In this document: positions 1 to 11,198 of the stretch, one piece after another
Layout: each line of letters opens with the position of its first letter
How positions within the stretch are numbered: the stretch's first letter is position 1
From: CADEEX01 sp964577955
Lineage (GTDB): Bacteria > Acidobacteriota > Vicinamibacteria > Vicinamibacterales > CAVVIG01
DNA: 64,000 bases
Assembly: GCA_964577955.1 (NCBI GenBank)
Contig: CAZOAZ010000025.1
Span: forward strand, 1-64,000
Direction of reading: 5' to 3'
Translations under genes and position numbers: made by a program
Notes under the pieces: generated by a model
Seen by the model: the letters and a program-made list of their open reading frames with translations, nothing else
The model's database searches: none
Told to the model about the DNA's origin: nothing

Positions 1-2665
<2,665 letters not shown>

Positions 2666-2678
<13 letters not shown>

Positions 2679-3316
2679 GTAGAACAGCTCGTGAGTTTCT
2701 GAATTTCGTATTCGGCGACCAGTCGGGCGCCGAGCTCCGCCTGATTCGACGGCACCTGGTAGTCGACGCGAAACACCGCGTCCCTCGGGCGGACGTACTT
2801 CTCAGGCGTGCGATGGCAGTCGAGGCACCACTCCATCTGCAGCGATTGTTCCTGCCACATGAGCGGCATCCGATCGACCTGGCCGTGACAGGTCGTGCAG
2901 CCGACGCCTTTGCTCACGTGAATGCTGTGATCGAAGTAGACGAAGTCAGGGAGATCGTGGACCCGCGTCCACTGCAGCGGCTTGCCGGTCGCAAAACTGG
3001 TGCGGACCGGCTCGAGAAACGGACTGTTCGCAAAGATCTGCGAGTGGCAGTTCATGCACGTCTTGGTCGGCGGAATGCCGGCGAACCGCGAATCTTCGAC
3101 CGACGTGTGGCAGTACCGGCAGTCGATGCCGTTGCCGGCGACGTGCCGTTCGTGGCTGAACTGGATCGGTTGCTCACGCGCGACCCGGGCTTTGGTCACC
3201 CACGGCGAACGGTTCACCTGGGTGAGCAGGCCGACGAGGCCCGCGGCGATGAACACCGCGCCAAAAATACTGACGCGCGAGATGGTGTTCGCACTGCGAT
3301 GAAAGATCTGCGACAT
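2666..3316 (-). CDS. actA: Alternative complex III pentahaem cytochrome c subunit ActA
   Basis: ActA is the membrane-anchored multihaem cytochrome c of alternative complex III. It passes electrons from quinol oxidation toward cytochrome c or a terminal oxidase on the periplasmic side. The 216-residue product has one N-terminal membrane segment (about residues 16-34) and five CXXCH haem sites at 66-70, 87-91, 140-144, 164-168 and 211-215; five is the usual number. Extra His residues (H55, H58, H130, H133) could be distal ligands. It is the first gene of the operon and overlaps actB. A strong promoter with a Rex-like operator lies 120-150 bases upstream. Confidence 0.95.
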
Positions 3317-3437
3317 TCCGTTCCGTACAGGGGCACTACACGACGACCGAGGACACGTACGGGGGCACCAACGGGGAAACGCCGACGCCGAACTTGCTCC
3401 GAAACCCTCTCTCGCCTGGTCCTACCGCGCGAGACCT

Positions 3438-3467
3438 ATTTTGTGAAACATTTCACGTTACTGTCAA
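3438..3467 (-). promoter_or_regulatory. Predicted sigma70-type promoter of actA
   Basis: On the minus strand a perfect TTGACA (3467-3462) is followed after 18 bases by CAAAAT (3443-3438; four of six match TATAAT). The next gene downstream is actA, whose start is 121 bases beyond the -10. A palindrome occupies the spacer and -10. Confidence 0.6.
3441..3458. promoter_or_regulatory. Rex-like operator in the actA promoter
   Basis: The 18 bases TTGTGAAACATTTCACGT form TTGTGAA-N4-TTCAC, with one clean half-site and one half-site diverging at its last two bases. This matches the known form of redox-sensing repressor (Rex) operators, TTGTGAA-N4-TTCACAA. It overlaps the actA promoter spacer and -10, where a bound repressor would block transcription. 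Control of a respiratory complex by NADH/NAD ratio would fit. A CRP/FNR-type factor (TGTGA-N6-TCAC) is the alternative. Confidence 0.6.
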
Positions 3468-3480
3468 GTTTCGGCCAAAT

Positions 3481-5631
3481 TTAACGAAAAATACCAGAAT
3501 TTCCCTCGCCCGGCGGGTCCCCCGGCGCCCGCTCCCACGCGTACGGGCGCCCGTTGACGTAATGCTCGAACCATTCGAGCTCCGCGTTCGCTTTCGCCAG
3601 CTGATGCCGCAGCTCTCCCCACTGATGACCCTCGCGCGGCGCGACCAGCAGCCGCGCCGGCACGCCGTTGTGCTCGAGCGCGCGGAAGAATTCGAGCCCC
3701 TGCACCATCGGCACCCGCGCGTCTTCCTGGCCGGCGACGATCAACGTCGGAGTCTTCACACTCGACGCGTCTTTGAGCGGCGAATTGTTCCAGAACGCTT
3801 CAGTCGGCGCGTTCCGGCCCCACGGCATGCCGCCGAACCAGACCGCTCGATGCGCGCGTTCATCGCTCTGCGCGAAGAGCGACATCCAGTCGGCGCCGCC
3901 CGCGGTAGACGAAGCGGCCTTGAACCGTGTCGTCACAGTGATCAGCTTGTTCGTGAGATGACCGCCGGCGCTCCAGCCCATCACGGCGAGACGATCCGGA
4001 TCGGCGATGCCGTTCTTCACGAGCGTGTCGATGCCGGCCAGCACGTCGAGATGCATGTTCTTGAAGTAGCTGCCGACGATGTCGCGCAGGAAGGCATTGC
4101 CGTAGCCGGCGCTGCCACGGTAGTTCGGGCGAAGCACGGCATAGCCGCGCGCCGTCAGCACCTGGACGTAGTTGACGATGACGCCCGGGCCGAAGCCGAA
4201 CTTGTCCGAGTCGCCCGGTCCGCCGTGCAGCTGTACGACGAGCGGAGTGCGCCGCCCAGCCTGGTAGTCGTTCGGATAGAACAACAGGCCTTCGACCGTC
4301 GTTCCGTCGATGCCTTTCCAGGTGACGAGCTCCTGGCGGGGCAGTGCGAACTCAGTGGCGAGCGTGTCGTAGATGCCGGTGACGCGCGCCGGCTTGCCGC
4401 CGTCCACGGGCAGCGTCCAGGCGTCGCCGATCCGCGTCGGTTCGTCGAGCTGCATCACCATCTGGCGCGCGGCCGGCTGCAGACTCCAGAACTGGACCGA
4501 ATGCTGGCCGCCGGTCATCGCGACTGCGGTGCGGGCACGAACGTTCACGCGAAACACTTCGCTGTGCACGCCCATGTTGACCACGGCCAGAATCGAACGG
4601 CCGTCTGGTGACCACGACGCGTGGTCGATCGAATGGGGAAAGTTCGGGAGCAGCGCCACGGGACGTCCGCCGCCGACCGGGATGGTGAAGAGCATGCCGC
4701 TGTAGTACGGCTCCAGGCGCTCGTTCGCCTGGGCGATGAACATCAGCTGCGAGAGATCGGGCGAGAGCTCGGCGTCGATTTCCTCGATGCCGTTGTTGGT
4801 GATCGCCTGCGCCGCGCCGCCGGCCGCGTCGCTCGTCCACGCCTCGCTCTTCCAGGCATCGTCGATGAGCGGCGTCGGCCCACGCTGCTGCACAATGCGC
4901 GAGCCGTCGCGGGAGAGGCGGAACGACAGCACCGAAAACGCGCCGTCGGTCAGCCGCGTTTCGGCGCCGTCGGCGACGGCGACCCGCCAGAGATGACGCT
5001 GCTTGAAGTTGGCGCCGTAGACGAACAGGTCGTCGCGCAGCCGATCCCGCTCGCGCTCGGCGGGTGATGGCGCATCGGCGGCCAGGAAGTAGATGAAGCG
5101 TCCGTCGGCCGACCAGACCGGCGCGGTGCCGGCGTAGACGGCCGTCGCATGGCGGGTCAGCTGCCGTGGCGGTCCGCCGGCGGCGGGCACGACGAAGATC
5201 TGCAGGCCGTTCTCGCCGCGCGCCACAAACGACAGTGACGCCGCGTCCGGCGACCAGCGCCCCAACGATTCGCCACCTTCTGTGTTCGTCATCTGGAGTG
5301 GCGCGCCGCCCGCGATCGGTGCGGTCCAGACATGCGTGATCGAACGATTCGCCTTCCAATCCGCTCGCCCGAGCGTGTACGCGACGGTCCGGCCGTCCGG
5401 CGCGAGCTGTGGGTCGGTGATGCGGGGAATCTCAGCGAGCGAGACGAGGGTGAGCGGCTTGGGTTCCGGGCGCCGGGTTCCGGGTTCCGGGTTCGCGGTG
5501 CTGGGTGCCGGGTTCTGGGTGCCGGGTGCCGTTTGAGCTGGCAGCAGCGCGGTGAGCCACAGCAGGAGCGCCGCGGACGCGCAGCCCATCCACTCGCGAC
5601 GACGGTTTGGTCTCCCAGCCGCGATCGCCAC
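3481..5631 (-). CDS. Exported S9 family (prolyl oligopeptidase-type) peptidase
   Basis: A serine peptidase of the dipeptidyl/acylaminoacyl-peptidase group, which cleaves short peptides and is likely periplasmic. The 716-residue product has an N-terminal signal (basic RRR, then a hydrophobic stretch to about residue 32), a Pro/Thr-rich linker, a WD40/TolB-like propeller with repeated 'WSPDG'-type motifs, and a C-terminal alpha/beta hydrolase domain. The triad is visible as Ser554 (GWSAGG), Asp637 (GQEDARVP) and His669 (EGHQWGE). Met1 at 5631 gives a good n-region; Met15 (5589) is the alternative start. The linker (about residues 34-57) is encoded by a word repeat, so its sequence is probably not conserved. 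Confidence 0.9.
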   Translation of the reverse strand: MAIAAGRPNRRREWMGCASAALLLWLTALLPAQTAPGTQNPAPSTANPEPGTRRPEPKPLTLVSLAEIPRITDPQLAPDGRTVAYTLGRADWKANRSITHVWTAPIAGGAPLQMTNTEGGESLGRWSPDAASLSFVARGENGLQIFVVPAAGGPPRQLTRHATAVYAGTAPVWSADGRFIYFLAADAPSPAERERDRLRDDLFVYGANFKQRHLWRVAVADGAETRLTDGAFSVLSFRLSRDGSRIVQQRGPTPLIDDAWKSEAWTSDAAGGAAQAITNNGIEEIDAELSPDLSQLMFIAQANERLEPYYSGMLFTIPVGGGRPVALLPNFPHSIDHASWSPDGRSILAVVNMGVHSEVFRVNVRARTAVAMTGGQHSVQFWSLQPAARQMVMQLDEPTRIGDAWTLPVDGGKPARVTGIYDTLATEFALPRQELVTWKGIDGTTVEGLLFYPNDYQAGRRTPLVVQLHGGPGDSDKFGFGPGVIVNYVQVLTARGYAVLRPNYRGSAGYGNAFLRDIVGSYFKNMHLDVLAGIDTLVKNGIADPDRLAVMGWSAGGHLTNKLITVTTRFKAASSTAGGADWMSLFAQSDERAHRAVWFGGMPWGRNAPTEAFWNNSPLKDASSVKTPTLIVAGQEDARVPMVQGLEFFRALEHNGVPARLLVAPREGHQWGELRHQLAKANAELEWFEHYVNGRPYAWERAPGDPPGEGNSGIFR
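5459..5530. repeat. Word repeat (CCGGGTTC/GGGTGCCG) inside the S9 peptidase gene
   Basis: A run of 7-9 base near-repeats of the type CCGGGTTCCGGGTTC and GGTGCCGGGTTCTGG. It encodes the Pro/Asn/Thr-rich linker after the signal peptide. It is related in style to the GGTTCTA/GGTGCTA intergenic blocks. No inverted arm is seen nearby. Confidence 0.75.
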
Positions 5632-5736
5632 GGTTCACTCCTCGACGTCGCTCGGAGTGTCAAGCACGGGGGCATCTTACAACCAGATGTGCACGTCATA
5701 TCGTCACCCGTTATAGGATGCGACTGGTTCATGTGC

Positions 5737-5815
5737 GGACAGGCTAAAGCCTGTCCCTACCGAATTGCAGCGATAGGGAAAGTGGCTATCGGTAGGGACA
5801 CGCTTTAGCTTGTCC
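5737..5815. repeat. Paired hairpin element (GGACAGGCTAAAGCCTGTCC type)
   Basis: A perfect palindrome at 5737-5756 (8-base arms, TAAA centre) continues as CCTACCGA. At about 5788-5815 the same sequence returns in inverted orientation with a few changes. The block fills the space between two divergent genes. Each half is a hairpin and the two halves also pair. It looks like a short dispersed palindromic element. Confidence 0.7.
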
Positions 5816-5830
5816 GTCTAGCGAGGACTG

Positions 5831-6286
5831 ATGAGCGACGACCGAAAGTACCGGCAGCGCGGCTACCAGGACGACCCGCGCGATCGCGAGCGGCAGCGTC
5901 CGAGCGGGCCGAAAAAGCCGCCGCCCGAACGCGCTCCGGGGCGTCAGCTGCAGGATGCCGCGGGTCCAAAGACCCCGAACCTGATGGCGTCGCATGAAGT
6001 GTTCAAGTGCGCACGGTGTGGCAACCGCCTGTCCCTGCCGGTGGAGCTTGGCGCCCGCTGCCAGCGCTGTGGCGTCGACGTCCACAGCTGCATCAACTGC
6101 GTGTCGTTCGACACCAGCGAACGCTGGGAGTGTACGCAGGCCAACGCCCTCAAGGCTCGGGTCGCGCCGAAGGACGAGGGCAATCTCTGCGAGCTCTTTT
6201 CGCCGCGGACGACGGTCGAGCGGCAGACCGGTACGCCGGCTGGTCCGCCGAGCGCTCGTCAGGCCTTCGACGATCTCTTCAAGTAG
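5831..6286 (+). CDS. Small zinc-ribbon protein, function unknown
   Basis: A 151-residue soluble protein. The first 55 residues are charged and probably disordered (Arg/Asp/Pro-rich). The middle has CARCGNRL and CQRCGVDVHSCINC, then ECTQ and CELF. This spacing suggests two zinc-binding knuckles that could bind nucleic acid or protein. A GAGG ribosome site precedes the ATG. It is followed three bases later by a two-domain thioredoxin-fold gene and then an M61 peptidase, probably as one transcript. I do not recognise the family. Confidence 0.75.
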   Translation: MSDDRKYRQRGYQDDPRDRERQRPSGPKKPPPERAPGRQLQDAAGPKTPNLMASHEVFKCARCGNRLSLPVELGARCQRCGVDVHSCINCVSFDTSERWECTQANALKARVAPKDEGNLCELFSPRTTVERQTGTPAGPPSARQAFDDLFK

Positions 6287-6289
6287 GCG

Positions 6290-6976
6290 ATGCCGCTTCT
6301 CTCTCCGTCAGATCAAGACCGTCTGCGCCGCGACTTCACCGCGATGACCCGGCGCGTGCGTCTCCTCTTCTTCACCCAGACCTTTGGCTGCGAGACCTGC
6401 ATCCAGACGCGCCAGATCCTCGACGAACTGCCGCCGCTCACCGACCATGTCGTCATCGAAGAGGTGAACCTCGTGCTCGACCGGGCGCGCGCGCAGGCCT
6501 TCGGCATCGACGAGGCGCCCGCGGTGGCGATTCTCGTGGACGGCGAGGACGGGAGCCGTGAGGACACGCGGATGCGGTTTCTCGGCATGCCCGCCGGATA
6601 CGAATTTGCCTCGTTGCTTCGCGCCGTCCTGCTTGCGGGTGGCGGGGCGTCGCATTTGTCGGAGTCGAGCCGGGCGCGACTGGCGGCGGTGGATCGTCCG
6701 GTCACGCTTCGCGTATTCACGACGCCGACCTGTCCGCATTGTCCTTCCGCAGTGAACCTCGCGCTCGAGATGGCCACCGCGAACCGGCACGTGACCGCCT
6801 ATGCGGTCGAAGTCACCGAGTTTCCGGAACTCGCGCGCCGTTACCATGTCACCGGCGTGCCGAAAACCGTCGTCGACGACGGGCCCGAGATTCTTGGAGC
6901 GCTTCCGGAGCAGGCGTTCGTCGAGCAGGCGCTGGCCGCGTTCAAGCCGGTCGGCCTGGAAGGAGCCGCCGAATGA
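6290..6976 (+). CDS. Two-domain thioredoxin/glutaredoxin-like protein (PDO type)
   Basis: This 228-residue protein has two thioredoxin folds in tandem, each with a CXXC site: C34-E-T-C37 and C148-P-H-C151. Each fold also has a cis-Pro motif (EAP near 76, GVP near 193). This is the layout of protein disulfide oxidoreductases of the Grx-like PDO family, which catalyse dithiol/disulfide exchange in the cytoplasm and can be reduced by a thioredoxin reductase-like enzyme. No signal peptide is seen. The stop overlaps the next start (ATGA), so translation is coupled to the M61 peptidase. Confidence 0.85.
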   Translation: MPLLSPSDQDRLRRDFTAMTRRVRLLFFTQTFGCETCIQTRQILDELPPLTDHVVIEEVNLVLDRARAQAFGIDEAPAVAILVDGEDGSREDTRMRFLGMPAGYEFASLLRAVLLAGGGASHLSESSRARLAAVDRPVTLRVFTTPTCPHCPSAVNLALEMATANRHVTAYAVEVTEFPELARRYHVTGVPKTVVDDGPEILGALPEQAFVEQALAAFKPVGLEGAAE

Positions 6977-8811
6977 GCCGCCTGTCGCGCGCCATGTTCC
7001 CGGCGATCCTGCTCGCGATTGCCGGGTCGAGCCTCGAGCTTCATGGTGCCGGCGCGGTCAGCTATGTCCTGACCTTTCCCGAACCGCATCATCACTGGAT
7101 GCAGGTCGAGGCGGTGTTTCCGGATCTGGGTGCCGGGCCGCTCGAACTCCGCATGAGCCGATCGTCGCCAGGCCGCTACTCGCTGCACGACTTCGCCAAG
7201 AACGTCTACGACGTCCGTGTCGAGGACGGTGACGGCCGTGCGCTCCAGGCGACGCGGCCCGATCCGTACGGCTGGACGGTTCCCGAGCACGGTGCAACCG
7301 TCCGCGTCCGCTACAAAGTCTTCGGCGATCGCGTCGACGGCACGTATCTCGGCATCGATGCGAGTCATGCCCACATCAACATGCCCGCGGCGATCCTGTG
7401 GGCGAAAGGGCTTGACGATCGCCCTGCCGCACTCAGGTTCGTCACGCCGGCCGGCGTGAAGTGGCAGGTGGCGACGCAGCTCCATCCGGGCGCCTCGGCC
7501 TTCGAGTTCACCGCCCCGAATCTGCAGTACTTGATGGACAGCCCGACCGAATTCGGTCCAGTGTCGATCCGCCAGTTCCAGATCGACGGCCGAACGTTCC
7601 GGTTTTCCGCTCACCACACCGGCACCGACGCGGAGCTCGACGGGTTCGTGAAGGACGTCGAGAAGATCGTCCGCCATGAGCGCGACGTCTTCGGGGAGTT
7701 TCCGGCATACGAGGCGGGAACCTATACGTTCCTTGCGGACTATCTGCCCTATGCGAACGGCGACGGCATGGAGCACCGCAACAGCACGGTGATCACGTCG
7801 ACCGGGTCGATCCGTGGCAGCCGGGACGGACTGCTGAACACGGTGGCGCACGAGTTCTTTCACGGCTGGAACGTCGAACGCATCCGGCCGCGATCGCTCG
7901 AACCGTTCGACTTCGAACGCGCCAACATCTCGGGCGAGCTCTGGCTGGCCGAGGGGTTCACGCAGTACTACGCGCCGCTCACGACCAGCCGCGCCGGACT
8001 GAGCGATCTCAACGCCACGCTCGCGTCCATGAACGGTCTGATTCAGTCGATTACGGCCAGCCCGGGGCGGGAAGCGCGATCGGCGGAAGAAATGAGCCAG
8101 ATGGCGGCGTTCACCGACGGCGGGCGGACCGTCGATCGCACCAATTGGTCGAACACGTTCATTTCCTACTATCCGTACGGCGGCGCGATCGCTCTCGGCC
8201 TCGATCTGTCGTTGCGTCAGCGCTCGGGCGGCCGCGTCACGCTTGACGACTTCATGCGCGCGATGTGGCGCGTCCACGGCAGACCAGGCGGCGCGCGCGA
8301 GGGCTACGTCGATCGGCCCTACACGCTGGACGACGCCGAACGGCGCCTCGCCGAGATCAGCGACGCCGCCTTTGCGCGCGACTTCTTCGCGCGTTATGTG
8401 CAGGGCCGCGAGGCGGTGGATTATCGGTCGCTGCTCGCGCCGATGGGCCTGACGTTGCGGCCGGCGGATCCGGGGCGGGCGTGGTGGGGCGATCTCCGCT
8501 TCGAGACGCGGAGCGGTCTGCGTGTCGCCGTGGCGCCGCTCGCCAATACGCCAGCCTACAAGGCCGGCCTCGATCTCGACGACGAGATCCGCGCGGTGGA
8601 CGGCTCGCGCGTGTCGTCGCCGGACGAGATCGCCGGAATGCTTGGCCGCCACAAGCCGGGCGACACGATCGCCATCGAGTTCGTCGATCGATCGGGCGCG
8701 ACCCGACACTCGCGCGTCGTGCTGGGCGAGGATCCGCGCATGGACCTCGTCGCCAACGGATCACCGACCGCCGATCAGCGGGCGATGCGGAAAGCGTGGC
8801 TGGGTCAGTAG
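6973..8811 (+). CDS. M61 family (glycyl aminopeptidase-like) metallopeptidase with PDZ domain
   Basis: A secreted zinc peptidase of 612 residues. ATG 6973 gives a signal peptide (about residues 1-27) and overlaps the previous stop by four bases; an earlier in-frame start would remove the signal. The N-terminal M61 beta domain is followed by the catalytic helix HEFFHGW (His293, Glu294, His297) with the third zinc ligand Glu327 (WLAEGFTQYY). A C-terminal PDZ domain (about 500-590) has the carboxylate-binding region before 'DDEIRAVDGSRV'. M61 enzymes remove N-terminal Gly or Ala from peptides. The fit to the family is close along the full length. Confidence 0.93.
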   Translation: MSRLSRAMFPAILLAIAGSSLELHGAGAVSYVLTFPEPHHHWMQVEAVFPDLGAGPLELRMSRSSPGRYSLHDFAKNVYDVRVEDGDGRALQATRPDPYGWTVPEHGATVRVRYKVFGDRVDGTYLGIDASHAHINMPAAILWAKGLDDRPAALRFVTPAGVKWQVATQLHPGASAFEFTAPNLQYLMDSPTEFGPVSIRQFQIDGRTFRFSAHHTGTDAELDGFVKDVEKIVRHERDVFGEFPAYEAGTYTFLADYLPYANGDGMEHRNSTVITSTGSIRGSRDGLLNTVAHEFFHGWNVERIRPRSLEPFDFERANISGELWLAEGFTQYYAPLTTSRAGLSDLNATLASMNGLIQSITASPGREARSAEEMSQMAAFTDGGRTVDRTNWSNTFISYYPYGGAIALGLDLSLRQRSGGRVTLDDFMRAMWRVHGRPGGAREGYVDRPYTLDDAERRLAEISDAAFARDFFARYVQGREAVDYRSLLAPMGLTLRPADPGRAWWGDLRFETRSGLRVAVAPLANTPAYKAGLDLDDEIRAVDGSRVSSPDEIAGMLGRHKPGDTIAIEFVDRSGATRHSRVVLGEDPRMDLVANGSPTADQRAMRKAWLGQ

Positions 8812-8813
8812 CG

Positions 8814-9389
8814 ATGGCGGTGCCCTGGCTGCGGCTGATCGACGGCGTCCTGGGCGCGACCGATCTCGTGCGCTCGCTGAAAGGGCGGGCGACCGAGCCG
8901 GACGAGCGTCTCGCGGCGACGGGTCGCGTCGAATCGCACCTGACCGGCGTCGTCATGTCGGCGCTCAAGGAAGTGTTCGATCGCGACTCGGAACGGCTCG
9001 AGCTCGAACGGCAACGTGCCGAGGACGATCGGCGGCGCGCCGAACGTGCGCTGCGGCTCGAGTTGCTGCGCCAGGCCGGCGAGCGCGAAATCGGCCGGCT
9101 GCGGTTGGTGACGGCGTTTGCCGGCGTTGCCGCCGTCGGCGTCGCGGTCGTGATCGGAAGGTTGCCGGGGCACGCACCAGCGGCGCGCGGTGTCCTCGCG
9201 GCGAGCCTGCTGCTGCTGATCGCGACGGTCGCGGCCGCGTTGAGCGCGCAGAATCAGGTCACCCGCAACCTCGGCCGCGGCGACGATCACGCCCTCGTCG
9301 AGGACATCGTCGGATCGGTCACCGGCGCCGCGTCCCCGTGGCTGCTCGTGTCGGGACTCGTTGCCGGACTGATTGGCTTGCTGCTCTAA
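8814..9389 (+). CDS. Small membrane protein with coiled coil, function unknown
   Basis: A 191-residue protein starting three bases after the M61 stop. Residues about 50-90 are an Arg/Glu-rich coiled coil (repeats of RLELERQRAEDDRR type). Two membrane segments follow (about 100-118 and 124-143) and a third hydrophobic stretch lies at the C-terminus (about 172-191). The C-terminal segment ends directly in a word repeat whose first codon is the TAA stop. The role is unknown; it could be a membrane scaffold for the neighbouring peptidase operon. Confidence 0.75.
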   Translation: MAVPWLRLIDGVLGATDLVRSLKGRATEPDERLAATGRVESHLTGVVMSALKEVFDRDSERLELERQRAEDDRRRAERALRLELLRQAGEREIGRLRLVTAFAGVAAVGVAVVIGRLPGHAPAARGVLAASLLLLIATVAAALSAQNQVTRNLGRGDDHALVEDIVGSVTGAASPWLLVSGLVAGLIGLLL

Positions 9390-9426
9390 ATCCTGAAATC
9401 CTAAAATCCTGAAATCCTAAAATTCA
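9387..9426. repeat. Word repeat family A (AAATCCTG/AAATCCTA) between convergent genes
   Basis: Four to five copies of an 8-base word (AAATCCTG, AAATCCTA) fill the gap between two convergent genes. It contains the TAA stop of the plus-strand gene and the TAG stop of the minus-strand gene. Only one orientation is present here, unlike the other family A blocks. Confidence 0.85.
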
Positions 9427-11021
9427 AAGATCACCCCCGGGGCGAGCTTGAAGTGCGGATCGAGCGCCGCTTTGACGCGCCGCATCGCCTCGATCCCCTC
9501 ATCGCCGTACAGCTCGCGGAGCAGGCGCTGCTTCGTCGGATTCCTGCCGACGCCGTGTTCGGCTAGCGGAGCGCCGCCGAGACGGATCGCTTCACGCCCA
9601 ATGTGCAGCATGGCCTCGCGTCCAGCTTCAACGTCGGCGAAGCGCCGCGGGAGGACGTTCGGATGCAGGTTGCCGTCAGAAATATGTCCCCACACGGCGC
9701 CGTCGAGTCCCGCCGTCTCGAACGTCGACCGACACATCGCGATGAATTCGCCGAGACGATCGAAGGGGACGATGGCGTCCGCTGCGGTCTTGTCGATGCG
9801 CGGGTCGACCTGCTGGCGGGCGAGGCCGACGCGGCGGTTGACGGCCAGCGGCACGCCCTCGCGAAGGTCGAGGAACTGCTGCGCGCGGCGTGTCTCCCCG
9901 GGCAGCGCGAGAACGGTGCGATCGGCGAGCCCGTACGCGTCGAGCAGCTGCACGAAGGTCGTCAGCGCGGCTGTGGAGGGGCTCGCGCTGGCGGCCCGGG
10001 CGATGTCGTCGTAGGCCGCCGCGGCGTCCATCCCGGGCGGCAGGTCGAGCGCCACGAGGAGGGCCATGGCGGCGTCCGCTGGCAACATCAGATCGCACTT
10101 GCGGTCGATGCCGTCTTCGCGCAGCAGCTCGAGGCACCGCGCGTCCATGTGCTCGACGCCGGCGACGTCGATGCCCGCGGGATCGTCGCTGCGCCACGCC
10201 GCCACGGCCCGCTCGCGAAGGTCGCGGACGAGCGCAATTGCTCGCGTCGAGTCGTCGACGGTGACGAACGCAAGGCACCGCGCGGGGCGACGCGGCCGCG
10301 TGCGAAAGGTGATGTCGGTGATGACGCCGAGCGTGCCCTCCGAGCCGATGAAGAGATCGATCAGGTCCATCTCCGGCGCGGCGAAGTAGCCGGCCGAGAG
10401 TTTGGGAACCGCCGGCATGCGGTAGCGGGGCACGTGGACCCGTGCGGTGCGGTCGGTCAGCACGAGATCGAAAAAGCCGTCGCGGTGCGCGCGGACGACC
10501 CCGCGCTGGAGGTCGAGCACATCGCCTCCGGCCAGCACGACGGTGAGCCCATCGACCCAGGCGCGCGTCGATCCGTATTTGAAAGTCGCCGCACCGGCGG
10601 CGTTCGTCGACACCGCGCCGCCGGCGGCCGCGTCCATGAAGGTCGGCAGCGGTGGATAGAGCGCGCCAGCCGCTGCCAGCGTCTGGTCGAGACGCGACAG
10701 CGGAACGCCGGCGCCCACGCTCACGCGGCCGACCTGCTCGATCGTGAGGCGATCGAAGCGCCGGGTGCTCAGCAGGGCACCGCCCTGCGGAGTCGCGCCG
10801 CCCGTCAGCGACGACTGCGCACCAATGGGCAGAACCCGCCGCGCCGCGCGCAGAATCTCGGCGACTTCGGCTTCGGTCGACGGCGTGTAGAGCGCGTCGG
10901 CGTGGCCGCCGGGGACGTGCGCGGCGTCCTCGAGATGTGCGGCGAGGATGTCTGGGTCGGAACTGGCGGCGGGCAGGCGCCGATCGCCGCGCGGCGGCCG
11001 GCTGTGAATGACGTGGGTCAC
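9417..11021 (-). CDS. FAD-linked oxidase (GlcD / D-lactate dehydrogenase type)
   Basis: A 534-residue flavoprotein of the vanillyl-alcohol-oxidase fold that oxidises 2-hydroxyacids such as D-lactate or glycolate. Seen in it: the FAD pyrophosphate loop (GAQSSLTGGATPQGG, about 86-100), 'GSEGTLGVIT' (about 218-228), and the C-terminal FAD-linked oxidase domain with WGHISDGNLHP and EHGVGRNPTKQ. No iron-sulfur domain is fused, so it is the short type that may pair with a separate subunit; no glcE or glcF is adjacent. The stop codon lies in the family A repeat. Confidence 0.88.
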   Translation of the reverse strand: MTHVIHSRPPRGDRRLPAASSDPDILAAHLEDAAHVPGGHADALYTPSTEAEVAEILRAARRVLPIGAQSSLTGGATPQGGALLSTRRFDRLTIEQVGRVSVGAGVPLSRLDQTLAAAGALYPPLPTFMDAAAGGAVSTNAAGAATFKYGSTRAWVDGLTVVLAGGDVLDLQRGVVRAHRDGFFDLVLTDRTARVHVPRYRMPAVPKLSAGYFAAPEMDLIDLFIGSEGTLGVITDITFRTRPRRPARCLAFVTVDDSTRAIALVRDLRERAVAAWRSDDPAGIDVAGVEHMDARCLELLREDGIDRKCDLMLPADAAMALLVALDLPPGMDAAAAYDDIARAASASPSTAALTTFVQLLDAYGLADRTVLALPGETRRAQQFLDLREGVPLAVNRRVGLARQQVDPRIDKTAADAIVPFDRLGEFIAMCRSTFETAGLDGAVWGHISDGNLHPNVLPRRFADVEAGREAMLHIGREAIRLGGAPLAEHGVGRNPTKQRLLRELYGDEGIEAMRRVKAALDPHFKLAPGVIFEF

Positions 11022-11078
11022 CGCGGACAGCGTAACCGCGCCGCGCCGCGAACGCTATACTCGGGACACCCGCGCGCC

Positions 11079-11198
11079 ATGGCCTCGATCCCGCCTCCCG
11101 AACGCGACACGCCGATGACCGGCCGCTATGTCGCGGTGATCGTCCTTGAAGCCGCGATCATCGCCGTCCTCTGGTGGATCGGCCGGCTCTACTCATGA
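11079..11198 (+). CDS. 39-residue single-span membrane protein coupled to a symporter gene
   Basis: Reads MASIPPPERDTPMTGRYV, then a hydrophobic helix (about residues 18-33) ending in WWIGRLYS. The TGA overlaps the ATG of the sodium/solute symporter (ATGA at 11195-11198), so the two are translationally coupled. A TATACT box lies 17 bases upstream. Small accessory membrane proteins encoded next to symporters are known (for example YhdT with PanF), and this is probably such a partner. The order is acidic/proline N-tail in, helix, short tail. Confidence 0.7.
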   Translation: MASIPPPERDTPMTGRYVAVIVLEAAIIAVLWWIGRLYS

